A stretch of DNA of 33,585 nucleotides from Lachnospiraceae bacterium (GCA_022510685.1 JAFLTA010000031.1:1-33585), one strand, 5' to 3'. Shown: positions 1 to 9,064, counted from the first letter of the stretch. The notes: a model not told the origin generated them from the sequence alone. Program-made: numbers and translations.

Positions 1-2
1 TC

Positions 3-62
3 ACGCTGGCAGATATGCTGGAATGGCAGAATGAATTGCTGGTTGATCAGTATGTCATTTAA
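3..62 (+). CDS. 3' end of an upstream gene (partial)
   Basis: An open frame enters from the left edge and stops at TAA 60-62. It encodes about 19 residues ending LLVDQYVI. It lies 40 nt before the best start of the acetyltransferase gene, as expected for a preceding gene on the same strand. Too short to identify; a chance open frame is possible. Confidence 0.35.
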   Translation, partial: TLADMLEWQNELLVDQYVI

Positions 63-102
63 AAAGGTGCAGGAAGATATATGCAGTAGAAGGGAGATTA
101 CT

Positions 103-597
103 GTGGAGGCAGACTATGTAATCAGGCATGCAGAACTTGCGGATTTAGATGAAATCGCAAACTTAGAGCAACTATGTTTTCCGGAGATAGAGGCAGCTTC
201 TAAAGCTGCCTTTTTTGAGAGACTTTCTGTTTATGCCAAACATTTTCTATTGTTGGAAAAAGACGGACATATCATAAGTATGGTCAATGGTATGGTTACA
301 ACTCAAAAAGACTTAATGGACGAAATGTATCATGATGCAGGATTGCATATGGAACAGGGAGACTGGCAGATGATATTCGGTGTGGAGACGCATCCGGAAT
401 ATCGCAATAGTGGTTATGGGGCATTAGTGCTTAATGAAATGATAGACGAGGCGAGACAGCAAAATCGTTTGGGTCTGGTATTGACCTGTAAAGAGCAGTT
501 AATATCCTATTATGAAAAGTTTGGATTTGTAAATGAAGGGGTATCCGTATCGGAGCATGGAGATGTCGTATGGTATCAGATGAGGATGAAATTATGA
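103..597 (+). CDS. GNAT family N-acetyltransferase
   Basis: Predicted cytosolic acetyl-CoA-dependent N-acetyltransferase of about 164 residues, normal for a single GNAT domain. The N-terminal strand reads VIRHAELADLDEIANLE. The acetyl-CoA-binding loop region is VETHPEYRNSGYGALVLNEM, a degenerate form of the R/Q-x-x-G-x-G/A motif. The C-terminal part SYYEKFGFVNEG is the classic beta-alpha end of GNAT folds. I chose GTG 103 because AGGGAG lies 6 nt upstream; the in-frame ATG at 31 would overlap the end of the preceding frame and lacks a ribosome binding site. The substrate cannot be inferred and the neighbours give no clue. Confidence 0.85.
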   Translation: MEADYVIRHAELADLDEIANLEQLCFPEIEAASKAAFFERLSVYAKHFLLLEKDGHIISMVNGMVTTQKDLMDEMYHDAGLHMEQGDWQMIFGVETHPEYRNSGYGALVLNEMIDEARQQNRLGLVLTCKEQLISYYEKFGFVNEGVSVSEHGDVVWYQMRMKL

Positions 598-661
598 GGG
601 ATTGCTTATTGAAAATCTGCCCTGATATTACGGATTATGGAGATGCGAAAAAATCTGTTTA

Positions 662-690
662 TTGACAAAAAAAGCAGTTTTTGTTATACA
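662..690 (+). promoter_or_regulatory. sigma-A-type promoter for the 725 gene
   Basis: TTGACA (662-667), a 17-nt spacer and TATACA (685-690), 35 nt before the start codon of the next gene. The -35 box is consensus and the -10 box is near consensus. There is no gene-internal constraint here, so this is a good vegetative promoter candidate. Confidence 0.7.
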
Positions 691-724
691 AGATGGTAGA
701 ACAGGTTAAGGGGGAGGGATATAC

Positions 725-1645
725 ATGTTTGAGAAAAACTCTGAGCACTATGATAGTGAGATGGCAAGTAGGCAAAGAAAGAGATTAATTATTTCCTTGA
801 TTATAGATATTGTTGCACTGTGTTTTGGAATCAGTGGCAGTAAAGTGAGAATGTTAGTAAAGGAGTGGAAAATCTTTCTTATAGGAATCCTTATCTCATT
901 TGTTGTTATTTTTGCATGGGCATGTTATGAATTGGAATTTGGACAGAATAGCAGACCAATACATTATGAGCAAAATACTTTATCAAAAAGTGCATCGGAA
1001 ATTGCAGCGGAAAATGCAAAAAAAGAGGAAACACATAGGATGATTGAACAGTCATATCGGGAACGATATGGAATGGAGATAGAGTTTGAAGATGATGTTT
1101 ACTCTCGTGATTTGATTGAAAAATATGCAGCACAGGGAGAGCACCTGAAAGTAATAATTAAACAGCAGGATGCAGATTATTTCCTTGCCCATTTCAAGGA
1201 TACATCACTGAAAACAGATTTCCTTTGTGCTAAGAGTGCAGATGGGCAGATTGTAGATTCCTATTTTTATGATAGGATGATAGAATTGGCGGATAAATGT
1301 GGGCTTAGTGCCTATCTAATGCCGAATACATTTGCAAATGTTCATTGTGCATATACAGACAAGGATTATCAGAAGCGTTTCGGACCTGTTTTTGTCTCTT
1401 TGGAGGTAAAGAAACACTCTAAGGATTTTTATTCCAAATGGAATACATATATTCATAGACTGCGGAAAGAGAAAACCATTTGGCGGGAAAAGAAAAACCT
1501 CTATGTATTATTCGGTGGAAATTATAAAGAAACTCATAAATATAAGATTTCCCACAAAAAAGACAAAATATCAGATCGAGAGCAAATGAAAAAATTAAAA
1601 AAATGGATTAGTAAACCGCACGCTCAGGATGATATGCTCGAGTAA
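725..1645 (+). CDS. Hypothetical membrane-anchored protein
   Basis: 306 residues, not recognised. The start has a strong GGGGGAGG site about 8 nt upstream. Two hydrophobic stretches lie near the N-terminus, roughly residues 21-37 (LIISLIIDIVALCFGIS) and 50-70 (IFLIGILISFVVIFAWACYE). A charged, likely helical linker rich in Glu and Lys follows (about 85-115), then a soluble domain of about 180 residues ending in a very basic tail (KYKISHKKDKISDREQMKKLKK). No catalytic motif is evident. The gene has its own promoter and no obvious operon partner, so its role is unknown. Topology is inferred: two helices would leave the large C-terminal domain on the cytosolic side. Confidence 0.75.
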   Translation: MFEKNSEHYDSEMASRQRKRLIISLIIDIVALCFGISGSKVRMLVKEWKIFLIGILISFVVIFAWACYELEFGQNSRPIHYEQNTLSKSASEIAAENAKKEETHRMIEQSYRERYGMEIEFEDDVYSRDLIEKYAAQGEHLKVIIKQQDADYFLAHFKDTSLKTDFLCAKSADGQIVDSYFYDRMIELADKCGLSAYLMPNTFANVHCAYTDKDYQKRFGPVFVSLEVKKHSKDFYSKWNTYIHRLRKEKTIWREKKNLYVLFGGNYKETHKYKISHKKDKISDREQMKKLKKWISKPHAQDDMLE

Positions 1646-1778
1646 GATGATAGAAGTGTAAGTAGTATATCTTCATGTTCACGTTTTTTCCATAGATTTT
1701 AGAGGAATTGTATTATAATGAATATGGTATTATGTAAATTAAGATGTAAACATTTTTGTTTTAAGATGGGAGCGGAGT

Positions 1779-2372
1779 ATGAAACGAAAGATTATACGTA
1801 TTGATGAGGGGAAATGTAATGGCTGTGGCATGTGTGCTGCAGCCTGTCATGAGGGTGCAATTGGCATGATTGGCGGAAAGGCAAAATTACTCAGGGAAGA
1901 TTATTGTGACGGTATGGGAGACTGTCTGCCGGAATGCCCGGCAGGTGCTATCAGCTTTGAGGAACGGGAAGCTGCTGCCTACGATGAAAATGCCGTCATG
2001 GCAAATAAGCAGACAAAACAGCAATGGCCGATTCAAATTCAGCTTGCTCCGGTAACGGCACCTTATTTTGACGGAGCAAACCTGTTAGTTGCAGCGGATT
2101 GTACAGCGTATACTTATGTGGCTTTTTACCAGGAGTTTATTATGGGAAAAGTTACTCTGATTGGCTGCCCTAAGCTGGATGGAGTGGATTACAGCGAAAA
2201 ATTAACGGAAATTATTCGGAACAATGATATCAAGAATATAACAATTGTACGTATGATTGTCCCCTGCTGTGGCGGTATGGAAATGGCAGTAAAAAATGCC
2301 ATACAAAACAGTGGCAAATCCATACCATGTCAGGTGGTGACAATTTCAACGGATGGAACCATTTTACAGTGA
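1779..2372 (+). CDS. 2x[4Fe-4S] ferredoxin-type protein
   Basis: 197 residues. Two cluster-binding motifs occupy the N-terminal 60 residues: CNGCGMCAAACHEGA is a standard CxxCxxCxxxC, and CDGMGDCLPECPAGA is a variant with a longer first gap. The C-terminal 110 residues form a separate domain with further cysteines (AADC, IGCPK, VPCCGG, IPCQ) that might bind another metal or act in redox. Electron transfer in the cytosol is the likely role; the partner is unknown. The start has GGGAGCGGAG just upstream. A TATAAT (1714-1719) without a clear -35 lies in the upstream gap. The gene appears monocistronic. Confidence 0.85.
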   Translation: MKRKIIRIDEGKCNGCGMCAAACHEGAIGMIGGKAKLLREDYCDGMGDCLPECPAGAISFEEREAAAYDENAVMANKQTKQQWPIQIQLAPVTAPYFDGANLLVAADCTAYTYVAFYQEFIMGKVTLIGCPKLDGVDYSEKLTEIIRNNDIKNITIVRMIVPCCGGMEMAVKNAIQNSGKSIPCQVVTISTDGTILQ

Positions 2373-2410
2373 TAGTGATTGAAGTGGATATACTAAATAT
2401 ATATGCAGAA

Positions 2411-2430
2411 GCATAACGGTACCGTTATGC
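2411..2430 (+). repeat. Perfect 20-bp palindrome
   Basis: GCATAACGGT followed by its exact reverse complement ACCGTTATGC, with no central spacer. It lies 39 nt after the ferredoxin stop. No T-tract follows on either strand, so a rho-independent terminator is unlikely. An operator for a dimeric regulator of the downstream gene pair fits better. A weak promoter-like TTGTGA-17-TATATC (2466-2494) lies 36 nt downstream. Confidence 0.75.
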
Positions 2431-2577
2431 CGGAAAAATGTATTCAAAGTCATAATTCCTATGAGTTGTGAGATAATAGAAGTAAATCTATATCTACAGT
2501 GAATGCTTGTGCTTTGCAGTCTTTATGATGCAAAGGTTCAGTCAAAATACGGGTGCGCAGGCAACAGGAGGCTGACA

Positions 2578-3018
2578 ATGAATAATCTTCTACTGCACAA
2601 TTTGAAAGAAATCATGTTGTATTTTCGGAATCATCCCGAAGATGCCGGTTTAGGAAGGACAATTACAGGGCTAAAAAGTTGTATACTCAGCGACAATAAC
2701 GACACATTATTTGTGATTATTAACCAGAATATACCGAAACTTGCTCCCTATCTGTTTATGTCTAAGGATGTGGTGTCCTTTGATGATACGGAGCATCCGG
2801 AAATAGAATGGTTTATTTGTGATTCTCTTGACATTATGTCCGATTCTGTGGAAAAGGGAGAAAGCAGGCTGGTTTATGAACTGTCGGATATGCTGCAGGA
2901 GATACCGGATTTGGAATATTGGAAATATAGAAAAAATATACGGCAATTTTGGAAAGTCTATGTAAAACCGGTAAAGAGAAAATGGAATTTAGTGAAACTG
3001 AAATGTCCTAAAAGATAA
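2578..3018 (+). CDS. Hypothetical protein coupled to rarA
   Basis: 146 residues, not recognised. I chose ATG 2578 because AGGAGG lies 6 nt upstream (2566-2571); the upstream in-frame ATG at 2503 has no such site. The sequence is acidic in the middle (DSLDIMSDSVEKGESR) and basic at the C-terminus (VKPVKRKWNLVKLKCPKR). No signal peptide or membrane segment is seen. It ends 14 nt before the rarA start codon, so the two are very likely cotranscribed. That does not by itself assign a role in DNA repair. Confidence 0.75.
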   Translation: MNNLLLHNLKEIMLYFRNHPEDAGLGRTITGLKSCILSDNNDTLFVIINQNIPKLAPYLFMSKDVVSFDDTEHPEIEWFICDSLDIMSDSVEKGESRLVYELSDMLQEIPDLEYWKYRKNIRQFWKVYVKPVKRKWNLVKLKCPKR

Positions 3019-3032
3019 CAATGAGGTGAACA

Positions 3033-4361
3033 ATGGATCAGTTAAGTTTGTTTGATGACAGAGAAAAGACAGCTCCTCTCGCCAGCCAATTAAGACCAAA
3101 TACTCTGGAGCATTACGTGGGACAGAAGCACTTGATTGGAGAGGGGAAAATTCTCAGACGTTTAATCGAAGACGATCAGATTTCTTCTATGATTTTCTGG
3201 GGGCCACCGGGGGTAGGAAAGACGACGTTGGCAAGAATCATTGCAGAGCAGACAAAATCAAAATTTATTGAATTCAGTGCAGTTATCAGCGGCATTAAAG
3301 AAGTGAAAGCAGTGATGGAGCAGGCAGAACAGAATCGTAGGATGGGGATTCGTACCCTGCTCTTTGCAGACGAGATACATCGTTTTAATAAAGCCCAGCA
3401 GGATGCCTTTCTTCCCTTTGTAGAAAAAGGAAGCATTATTTTGGTGGGTGCAACTACGGAGAATCCCTCCTTTGAGATTAATTCCGCTCTGTTGTCCCGT
3501 TGCAAGGTATTTATCCTAAAGGCATTGGAGGAGCAGGACTTAAAAGAGCTGTTAAAGTACGCATTGGAAAGCCCAAAAGGTTTAGGACATATGCAGATAG
3601 ATATTGAGGATGCCCATCTGGATATGATTGCTCGGTTTGCCAATGGAGACGCAAGAACGGCACTCAACACTCTGGAAATGGCGGTATTTAATGGTAAGAT
3701 GAACGAGGATGCTGTGTTGTGTGTGGATGAGGAGGTTTTGGCGCAATGTATGAACCGGCGTTCTCTGCTATATGATAAAAACGGGGAAGAACATTATAAT
3801 TTAATATCTGCCTTACATAAATCTATGCGTAACAGTGACCCGGATGCGGCTGTTTACTGGATGAACCGTATGTTAGATGGAGGAGAAGACCCGTTATATA
3901 TTGCAAGGCGTCTGGTGCGGTTTGCGAGCGAGGATGTGGGAATGGCAGACTCTAATGCATTGCAGATGGCAGTAGCAGTGTATCAGGCGTGCCATTTTTT
4001 GGGGATGCCGGAATGTGATGTACATTTGACTCATGCCGTCGTTTATTTATCGATGGCGCCGAAATCCAATGCGCTTTATACAGCGTGTGAGGCATGTAAA
4101 GCGGATATTAAGGAACTTCCGGCAGAGCCTGTTCCACTGCAGATTCGCAATGCGCCCACTGGTTTGATGAAGGAAATGGATTATGGGAAGGGCTATATTT
4201 ATGCCCATGATACAGAGGAGAAACTAACGAGAATGCAGTGTCTGCCGGATGCATTGAAGGATAGGCAGTATTATCAGCCAACAGAGCAGGGGAAGGAGAG
4301 GCAGGTTAAGGAGCGGCTGAAAGAAATTCGGGAGTGGAAACTTTCTCCAACAAAAAGCTAG
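3033..4361 (+). CDS. rarA: Replication-associated recombination protein A (AAA+ ATPase)
   Basis: 442 residues, the usual length for RarA/MgsA, a clamp-loader-like AAA+ ATPase acting at stalled or gapped replication forks. The N-terminus has LSLFDDR, typical of the family. Walker A is GPPGVGKTT (57-65), Walker B is LLFADEIHR (109-117), sensor 1 is GATTENPS (139-146), and the arginine-finger region LLSRC follows. The C-terminal half is the helical tetramerisation domain, with family-typical stretches RLVRFASEDVGMAD and YLSMAPKSNALY. GAGGTG precedes the start by 6 nt. It follows the 146-residue hypothetical gene closely. Confidence 0.95.
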   Translation: MDQLSLFDDREKTAPLASQLRPNTLEHYVGQKHLIGEGKILRRLIEDDQISSMIFWGPPGVGKTTLARIIAEQTKSKFIEFSAVISGIKEVKAVMEQAEQNRRMGIRTLLFADEIHRFNKAQQDAFLPFVEKGSIILVGATTENPSFEINSALLSRCKVFILKALEEQDLKELLKYALESPKGLGHMQIDIEDAHLDMIARFANGDARTALNTLEMAVFNGKMNEDAVLCVDEEVLAQCMNRRSLLYDKNGEEHYNLISALHKSMRNSDPDAAVYWMNRMLDGGEDPLYIARRLVRFASEDVGMADSNALQMAVAVYQACHFLGMPECDVHLTHAVVYLSMAPKSNALYTACEACKADIKELPAEPVPLQIRNAPTGLMKEMDYGKGYIYAHDTEEKLTRMQCLPDALKDRQYYQPTEQGKERQVKERLKEIREWKLSPTKS

Positions 4362-4378
4362 GAATCAAAAGCAAAATA

Positions 4379-4387
4379 TGGTATAAT
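4379..4387 (+). promoter_or_regulatory. Extended -10 promoter for the hemerythrin gene
   Basis: TGGTATAAT is a consensus TATAAT (4382-4387) with an extended -10 TG. No good -35 is visible; the -35 position falls on the rarA stop codon. It sits 70 nt before the hemerythrin start and could drive the whole signalling cluster. Confidence 0.55.
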
Positions 4388-4456
4388 CTTGATTAGTGAT
4401 GTGGATTCGGGATTACAGAGAATTATGCCCGAATTCGTATAGAAAGGAGAAATACA

Positions 4457-5305
4457 ATGTTTCTGTTTACGGACGACTGTATTCTCGGAGTAGATGCGAT
4501 CGATAATGAGCATAGGCATCTGTTTGATTTGTTGAATAATGCGATGGCTATGCTGCAGGATGAATATACGGCGGATCACTATTCCGACATCAAAGAATTA
4601 TTAGAGGAGTTGGAAGATTACTCGGATCAACATTTTACCCACGAGGAAGAATATATGGAGAAAATCTGTGACCCGGAACTGATCTTACAGAGACCCCAGC
4701 ATTTGTATTTCCGTGAAAAGATTTTGGATTTTCTCGTTGTTAATATTGATGATGAGGAGGAGCAGCGGGAGACGTTGCGAGAACTTGTCCAATTTCTGGC
4801 GAAATGGCTGTATCGGCATATCATCGGTAGTGACAGCATGATTGGGAAGCTGCCGCCTCTGGAGGAGTGGATGGTGCAGGAAAATCCTTGTGAGTTTACG
4901 GAAAAATACTTAACGGGAATTTCCCATATAGATCGTGAACATAAGGGGTTGTTTGAAATCATAGAGCGTGCCAACAGATTACTTCGTAACTGGCAGGGTG
5001 ATGAGAGTTATGACCGGTTCATGGATATATTAGTGGAACTCAAAGATTATACTTCGTTTCATTTTGCTGATGAGGAGGAGTATATGCAAAGAATTGGCTA
5101 TGAAGGTTATGAGGTGCAGAAACGGGCACACGATGCATTTATTGCCAGGTTAGATGAATTTGATGACACATTAATCGATGAGGATCCTCAGCTCTATCTG
5201 CAGAGTTTGGTTCAATTTCTATTGGGGTGGCTCATTAACCACATTTTACATGAAGATAAAAAGATTGGCGAGGCGGTAGAAAAATCGGAACAAAATTCAG
5301 AATAA
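4457..5305 (+). CDS. Tandem-domain bacteriohemerythrin
   Basis: 282 residues, two hemerythrin domains (about 1-135 and 148-275) in one cytosolic protein. Hemerythrins bind O2 at a diiron site and serve as oxygen sensors or stores. Ligands in domain 1 are H19, H59, E63, H82, H121 and D126; in domain 2 they are H162, H202, E206, H225, H262 and D267. In both domains the residue four before the HxxF histidine is Gln (Q78, Q221) where the canonical fold has His, so one iron ligand is apparently replaced twice. AAAGGAG precedes the start. It is followed by a receiver protein and a hybrid kinase on the same strand, suggesting a redox or oxygen signalling set; that link is inference. Confidence 0.92.
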   Translation: MFLFTDDCILGVDAIDNEHRHLFDLLNNAMAMLQDEYTADHYSDIKELLEELEDYSDQHFTHEEEYMEKICDPELILQRPQHLYFREKILDFLVVNIDDEEEQRETLRELVQFLAKWLYRHIIGSDSMIGKLPPLEEWMVQENPCEFTEKYLTGISHIDREHKGLFEIIERANRLLRNWQGDESYDRFMDILVELKDYTSFHFADEEEYMQRIGYEGYEVQKRAHDAFIARLDEFDDTLIDEDPQLYLQSLVQFLLGWLINHILHEDKKIGEAVEKSEQNSE

Positions 5306-5407
5306 AAGCAATTGCATTTAAACGATGAACAGCGTATGGATAAGTATACTGTGTGCAGTGGAACTGACGGTAGTTGGAAAAAGTAAGGATAAGAATGGAG
5401 GATAATC

Positions 5408-6220
5408 ATGAAGTATAAATTATTATTGACAGGAAGAAATAATACGGTTATTGATGATATGTTTGCAATTTTGGATGACAAAATCGAGCCTGTATCAACG
5501 TCTATGCGCTGGGAGGATATGAGCAGTCACCTGAAATATTTTGAACCGGATGCTTTTTGCTTTTGTATTGCCAATGAGACTACAACAAGTATTAATAGCA
5601 TGGTATCTTTTAAGCAAAAACTGGACAAGATGGAAATTCCCCTTGTAGTAATCGGTCCGGAGGAGGATTGTGCTGACTTTGAAAGAATGAATCCGAACAT
5701 TGCAGATTTAGTTCTGCAGAAACCGTTGACGGCATCTATGATTGAGGATGAAATTATTAAGTATATAGATCAGTTGAGATTGGAAAAGAAAAAACGTCTG
5801 GAGGAGGAGCGCCGCCGCAAGGAGGAAGAAGAAGCAGCACGAAGAAAGGCAGCCCGCAAACATATTTTGGTCGTGGACGACAGTTCTGCTATGCTTAAGA
5901 CAATAAAGGATCAGTTGAAAGACGAGTATGATGTGGCAACGGCTATCAGTGGTAAAATAGCAATGAAATTTCTGGAGAAAAAGGAAACCGACTTAATATT
6001 GCTGGATTATGAGATGCCGGAAGAGAACGGTCCTGCCGTATTAAATAAATTGCGTGCCAATGATGCAACAAAGGATATCCCGGTAATATTCCTGACCGGT
6101 ATCCGTGATAAAGAAAAAATACAGCAGGTGCTTTCTATGAAACCACAGGGTTATCTTTTGAAACCTATTGAGCACGATAAATTGATAGAGGCATTAGCCA
6201 GTATTTTGAATAAAGAATAA
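5408..6220 (+). CDS. Pseudo-receiver plus receiver-domain response regulator
   Basis: 270 residues. Residues 1-120 resemble a receiver fold without the phospho-acceptor Asp and end in a KP motif (QKPLT, 104-108). A highly charged helical linker follows (124-150, KKKRLEEERRRKEEEEAARR). A canonical receiver (151-268) has D157/D158, phospho-acceptor D200 (LLDYEMPEENG), T230 and K252. There is no DNA-binding or enzymatic output domain, so it probably works as a phosphorelay intermediate or by protein contact. GGAGG lies upstream of ATG. It is followed 25 nt later by the hybrid kinase, its likely partner. Confidence 0.9.
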   Translation: MKYKLLLTGRNNTVIDDMFAILDDKIEPVSTSMRWEDMSSHLKYFEPDAFCFCIANETTTSINSMVSFKQKLDKMEIPLVVIGPEEDCADFERMNPNIADLVLQKPLTASMIEDEIIKYIDQLRLEKKKRLEEERRRKEEEEAARRKAARKHILVVDDSSAMLKTIKDQLKDEYDVATAISGKIAMKFLEKKETDLILLDYEMPEENGPAVLNKLRANDATKDIPVIFLTGIRDKEKIQQVLSMKPQGYLLKPIEHDKLIEALASILNKE

Positions 6221-6245
6221 TAGTGCCGCTGATGATGGTGGCGGA

Positions 6246-9014
6246 ATGGGGGATAATATGGAAAATATTATGGAGAGTAATATGGAAAATAACACCGAAA
6301 ATAATGTAGCGCAAATGTCTGATAATGAAGAGATGCCATATATTACAGATTTGATTGATGTGACAGTACTGCAGAGAATGCAGGACTCTTTTTCCAATAT
6401 GACGGGAATGGCAGCCCTCACTACGGATGCTTTAGGAAAAGCGGTAACAGAGGGAAGTAATTTCACGGATTTTTGTATGAAACATACCCGTACAACACGA
6501 TTGGGAAAAAAGCGGTGTGAGGAATGTGACCGTTTTGGTGCAGAGCAGACATTTAAGTGCGGTGCCCCTGCCACGTATTTTTGTCATGCAGGACTGATTG
6601 ATTTTGCTGCCCCCATCGTACTGGAGGGTCAGATTGTAGGTTCCTTTATCGGAGGGCAGGTTCTGATTGACGGACCGAATGAAGAATATCTGGAAGGCGT
6701 AGCAGAAGAATTGGGGATAGATAAGGACGTATATTTGCAGGCTGCAAAAAAGGTAAATATCCTAAGTCAGGATAAAATAGAGAAAGCTGCGGAGTTTTTG
6801 TTTGAGTATGCAAAGATATTATCGGATATTGCTTATGGAAAATTTCAAACCGATCTCGCTAATCAGGAAATGCAACGTGTCAACAAAATGAAATCAGACT
6901 TTCTGGCTAACATGAGCCATGAGATTAGAACGCCGATGAATGCGGTGATTGGTATGGCGGAAATGGCTTTGCGGGAAGAACTGCCCAATGTTGCCAGAGA
7001 TTACATCTATCAGATTAAATCTTCCGGTAGGGAACTTTTGTCTATCATAAATGATATCTTGGATTTCTCAAAGATAGAGTCCGGAAAGATGGACATTTTG
7101 CCGGTGGAATATGAGACAATGTCTATTATCAATGATGTCTCCAATATCATCATGACACGATTGAAGGGCAAAGATGTTGAACTGATCTTTAAATTGAGAC
7201 CTGATATACCGAGGTTACTGTTGGGAGATAATATTCGTATTAAGCAAATTTTAATTAACCTTGCAAATAATGCCGCAAAATTCACCAATGAAGGAAAGAT
7301 TACCATCACTATGGATTTTGAAAAGAAATCTAAGGATGAAGTGGATATACATATTGCGGTTAATGATACAGGTATTGGTATTAAAAAATATGATTTGTCA
7401 AAACTGTTTGAATCTTTCCAGCAGGTGGACAGTAAGCGCAACCGTAACGTGGAAGGAACAGGATTGGGACTTGCTATTTCTAAACAGTTGCTGACTCTGA
7501 TGGGTGGTGATATCCATGTTGATAGTGAGTATGGAGTCGGTAGTACATTTTCATTCTATTTTCCGCAAAAGATTGTGGACGCTAAGCCGAGTATAGAGCT
7601 GTCAAATCCTGAGGCGAAGATCGTGACCAGTATCATTTCCAATGAGTATCTGGCAGAGGCAGTTGCTGCGGATTGTGCCCTGTTGGGTGTGGATTATTTT
7701 CCGGTGAAAACCGAGGAAGAATTGTTTGGCTCCATGTTAGATTTTGCGGAAAGAGAAAAATTTTTACTAATAGACCGACCTTCTTTTACATCGGCATGGG
7801 AGACTTTTGCAGAGTTAAACACAGATATTAAAGTGGTTCTTCTCATCGACTTTGAAGATGATGTGAAATATGATCTTTCCAATCTTTATGTCATGAAGAA
7901 ACCAATCTATCTGCTCAATCTGGCAATGCTCTTAAAGGGCGAGGCAAAGCAGTTTATGGTCAATGATAAGGAAGATGATGATTTTGACTTTATTGCGCCT
8001 GAGGCAGATCTTCTCGTAGTGGATGATAATGCCATCAACCTGTCTATCGTGGAAGGACTGTTGAAACCATTGCAGGTGAGGATTACAACGGCATCCAGTG
8101 GTAAAGAGGCGATTGAGAAAATTGACGCACAGCACTTTGATATTATATTTATGGATCATATGATGCCGGAGATGGATGGTGTGGAAACGACACATATTAT
8201 CAGGCGTTTCCATGCAGAGTATAATGATGTTCCGATCATTGCCCTGACAGCAAATGCCGTAGACGGAACTAAGGAAATGTTTTTGAAAGAAGGTATGAAT
8301 GATTTTGTGGCAAAGCCGATTGAACTTCGTACTTTGACTTCTAAAATAAAGCAGTGGCTTCCGGTAGAAAAAGTACAGAAGGCAGAGGGAGTCGGCGAAG
8401 GAATCCAGGAGCCGCAAGATGATATTATCGTCGGGGATTTGGATACCAAGAACGCAATCCGGCTTCTGGGTACAGCAGATTTGTTTTGGTCTGTTTTGGA
8501 AACTTACTATAAGAGCATTGAAGATAAAGCAAACTTCATTAAAGAATTAGAGGAATCCGGAGATTGGGCGAGATATACCATAGAGGTACATCTGTTAAAG
8601 AGTCTTTCCAGCCAGGTGGGAGCAATGCAGCTTTCCGGAATGGCAGCGGAGCTTGAAAAAGCAGGAAATGCAAGGGATACTGCATACATTCATGAAAATA
8701 CGGATAGAATGTTAGAAATTTATCGTGGATATATTCCGATTTTGGAGCCGTATTTCCATGAGGAAGAGGAAGATGAATCAGAGAAAGAGAGTATGACCTT
8801 GGATATTCTGCAAGACTTCTTCGGACGGTTGCGAAGGGCTGCTGACGATTTGGATATGGATCAGATAGAAGATATTATTACACAGATGAAACACTACCAT
8901 TATGAGGATGATTATAAGGAATACTTTGAGAAGTTAAAGAAGGCAGTGGATGATTACGATACGGATGCCTGCGTAGAAATTGCCGATGAGTGGGAAGAGA
9001 AATATCATGATTAA
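6246..9014 (+). CDS. PocR-domain hybrid histidine kinase with REC and HPt
   Basis: 922 residues, no membrane segment, so a cytosolic sensor. Domain order: PocR-type ligand domain (about 35-200) with five cysteines (C77, C91, C94, C105, C113); HisKA with H225 in MSHEIRTPMN; HATPase with N-box NLANNAAKF, G1 DTGIGI and G2 GTGLGLAIS; a degenerate receiver-like region (about 455-580); a canonical receiver with phospho-acceptor D637 (MDHMMPEMDG); an HPt segment with H782 (VHLLKSLSSQVGA); and an acidic tail. All phosphorelay stations are in one chain. The start is uncertain: ATG 6246 or ATG 6258, the latter with GGGGGA 4 nt upstream. Context with hemerythrin suggests oxygen or redox input; PocR domains are known to bind small molecules, so the ligand is open. 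Confidence 0.93.
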   Translation: MGDNMENIMESNMENNTENNVAQMSDNEEMPYITDLIDVTVLQRMQDSFSNMTGMAALTTDALGKAVTEGSNFTDFCMKHTRTTRLGKKRCEECDRFGAEQTFKCGAPATYFCHAGLIDFAAPIVLEGQIVGSFIGGQVLIDGPNEEYLEGVAEELGIDKDVYLQAAKKVNILSQDKIEKAAEFLFEYAKILSDIAYGKFQTDLANQEMQRVNKMKSDFLANMSHEIRTPMNAVIGMAEMALREELPNVARDYIYQIKSSGRELLSIINDILDFSKIESGKMDILPVEYETMSIINDVSNIIMTRLKGKDVELIFKLRPDIPRLLLGDNIRIKQILINLANNAAKFTNEGKITITMDFEKKSKDEVDIHIAVNDTGIGIKKYDLSKLFESFQQVDSKRNRNVEGTGLGLAISKQLLTLMGGDIHVDSEYGVGSTFSFYFPQKIVDAKPSIELSNPEAKIVTSIISNEYLAEAVAADCALLGVDYFPVKTEEELFGSMLDFAEREKFLLIDRPSFTSAWETFAELNTDIKVVLLIDFEDDVKYDLSNLYVMKKPIYLLNLAMLLKGEAKQFMVNDKEDDDFDFIAPEADLLVVDDNAINLSIVEGLLKPLQVRITTASSGKEAIEKIDAQHFDIIFMDHMMPEMDGVETTHIIRRFHAEYNDVPIIALTANAVDGTKEMFLKEGMNDFVAKPIELRTLTSKIKQWLPVEKVQKAEGVGEGIQEPQDDIIVGDLDTKNAIRLLGTADLFWSVLETYYKSIEDKANFIKELEESGDWARYTIEVHLLKSLSSQVGAMQLSGMAAELEKAGNARDTAYIHENTDRMLEIYRGYIPILEPYFHEEEEDESEKESMTLDILQDFFGRLRRAADDLDMDQIEDIITQMKHYHYEDDYKEYFEKLKKAVDDYDTDACVEIADEWEEKYHD

Positions 9015-9021
9015 TTTATGT

Positions 9022-9064
9022 TTATGCTATATGGGAAATAAAAAGTCTTCCATATAGCATAAAA
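9022..9064 (+). terminator. Hairpin after the kinase gene
   Basis: A 14-bp perfect stem (9022-9035 with 9051-9064) around a 15-nt loop begins 7 nt after the kinase stop codon. No T-tract follows on the plus strand, so this may be a weak terminator, a 3' end stabiliser or a processing site. Confidence 0.5.

Noticed and set aside
9022-9064. Insertion-sequence terminal repeats
   Set aside because: A single local hairpin with no transposase or paired copy elsewhere.
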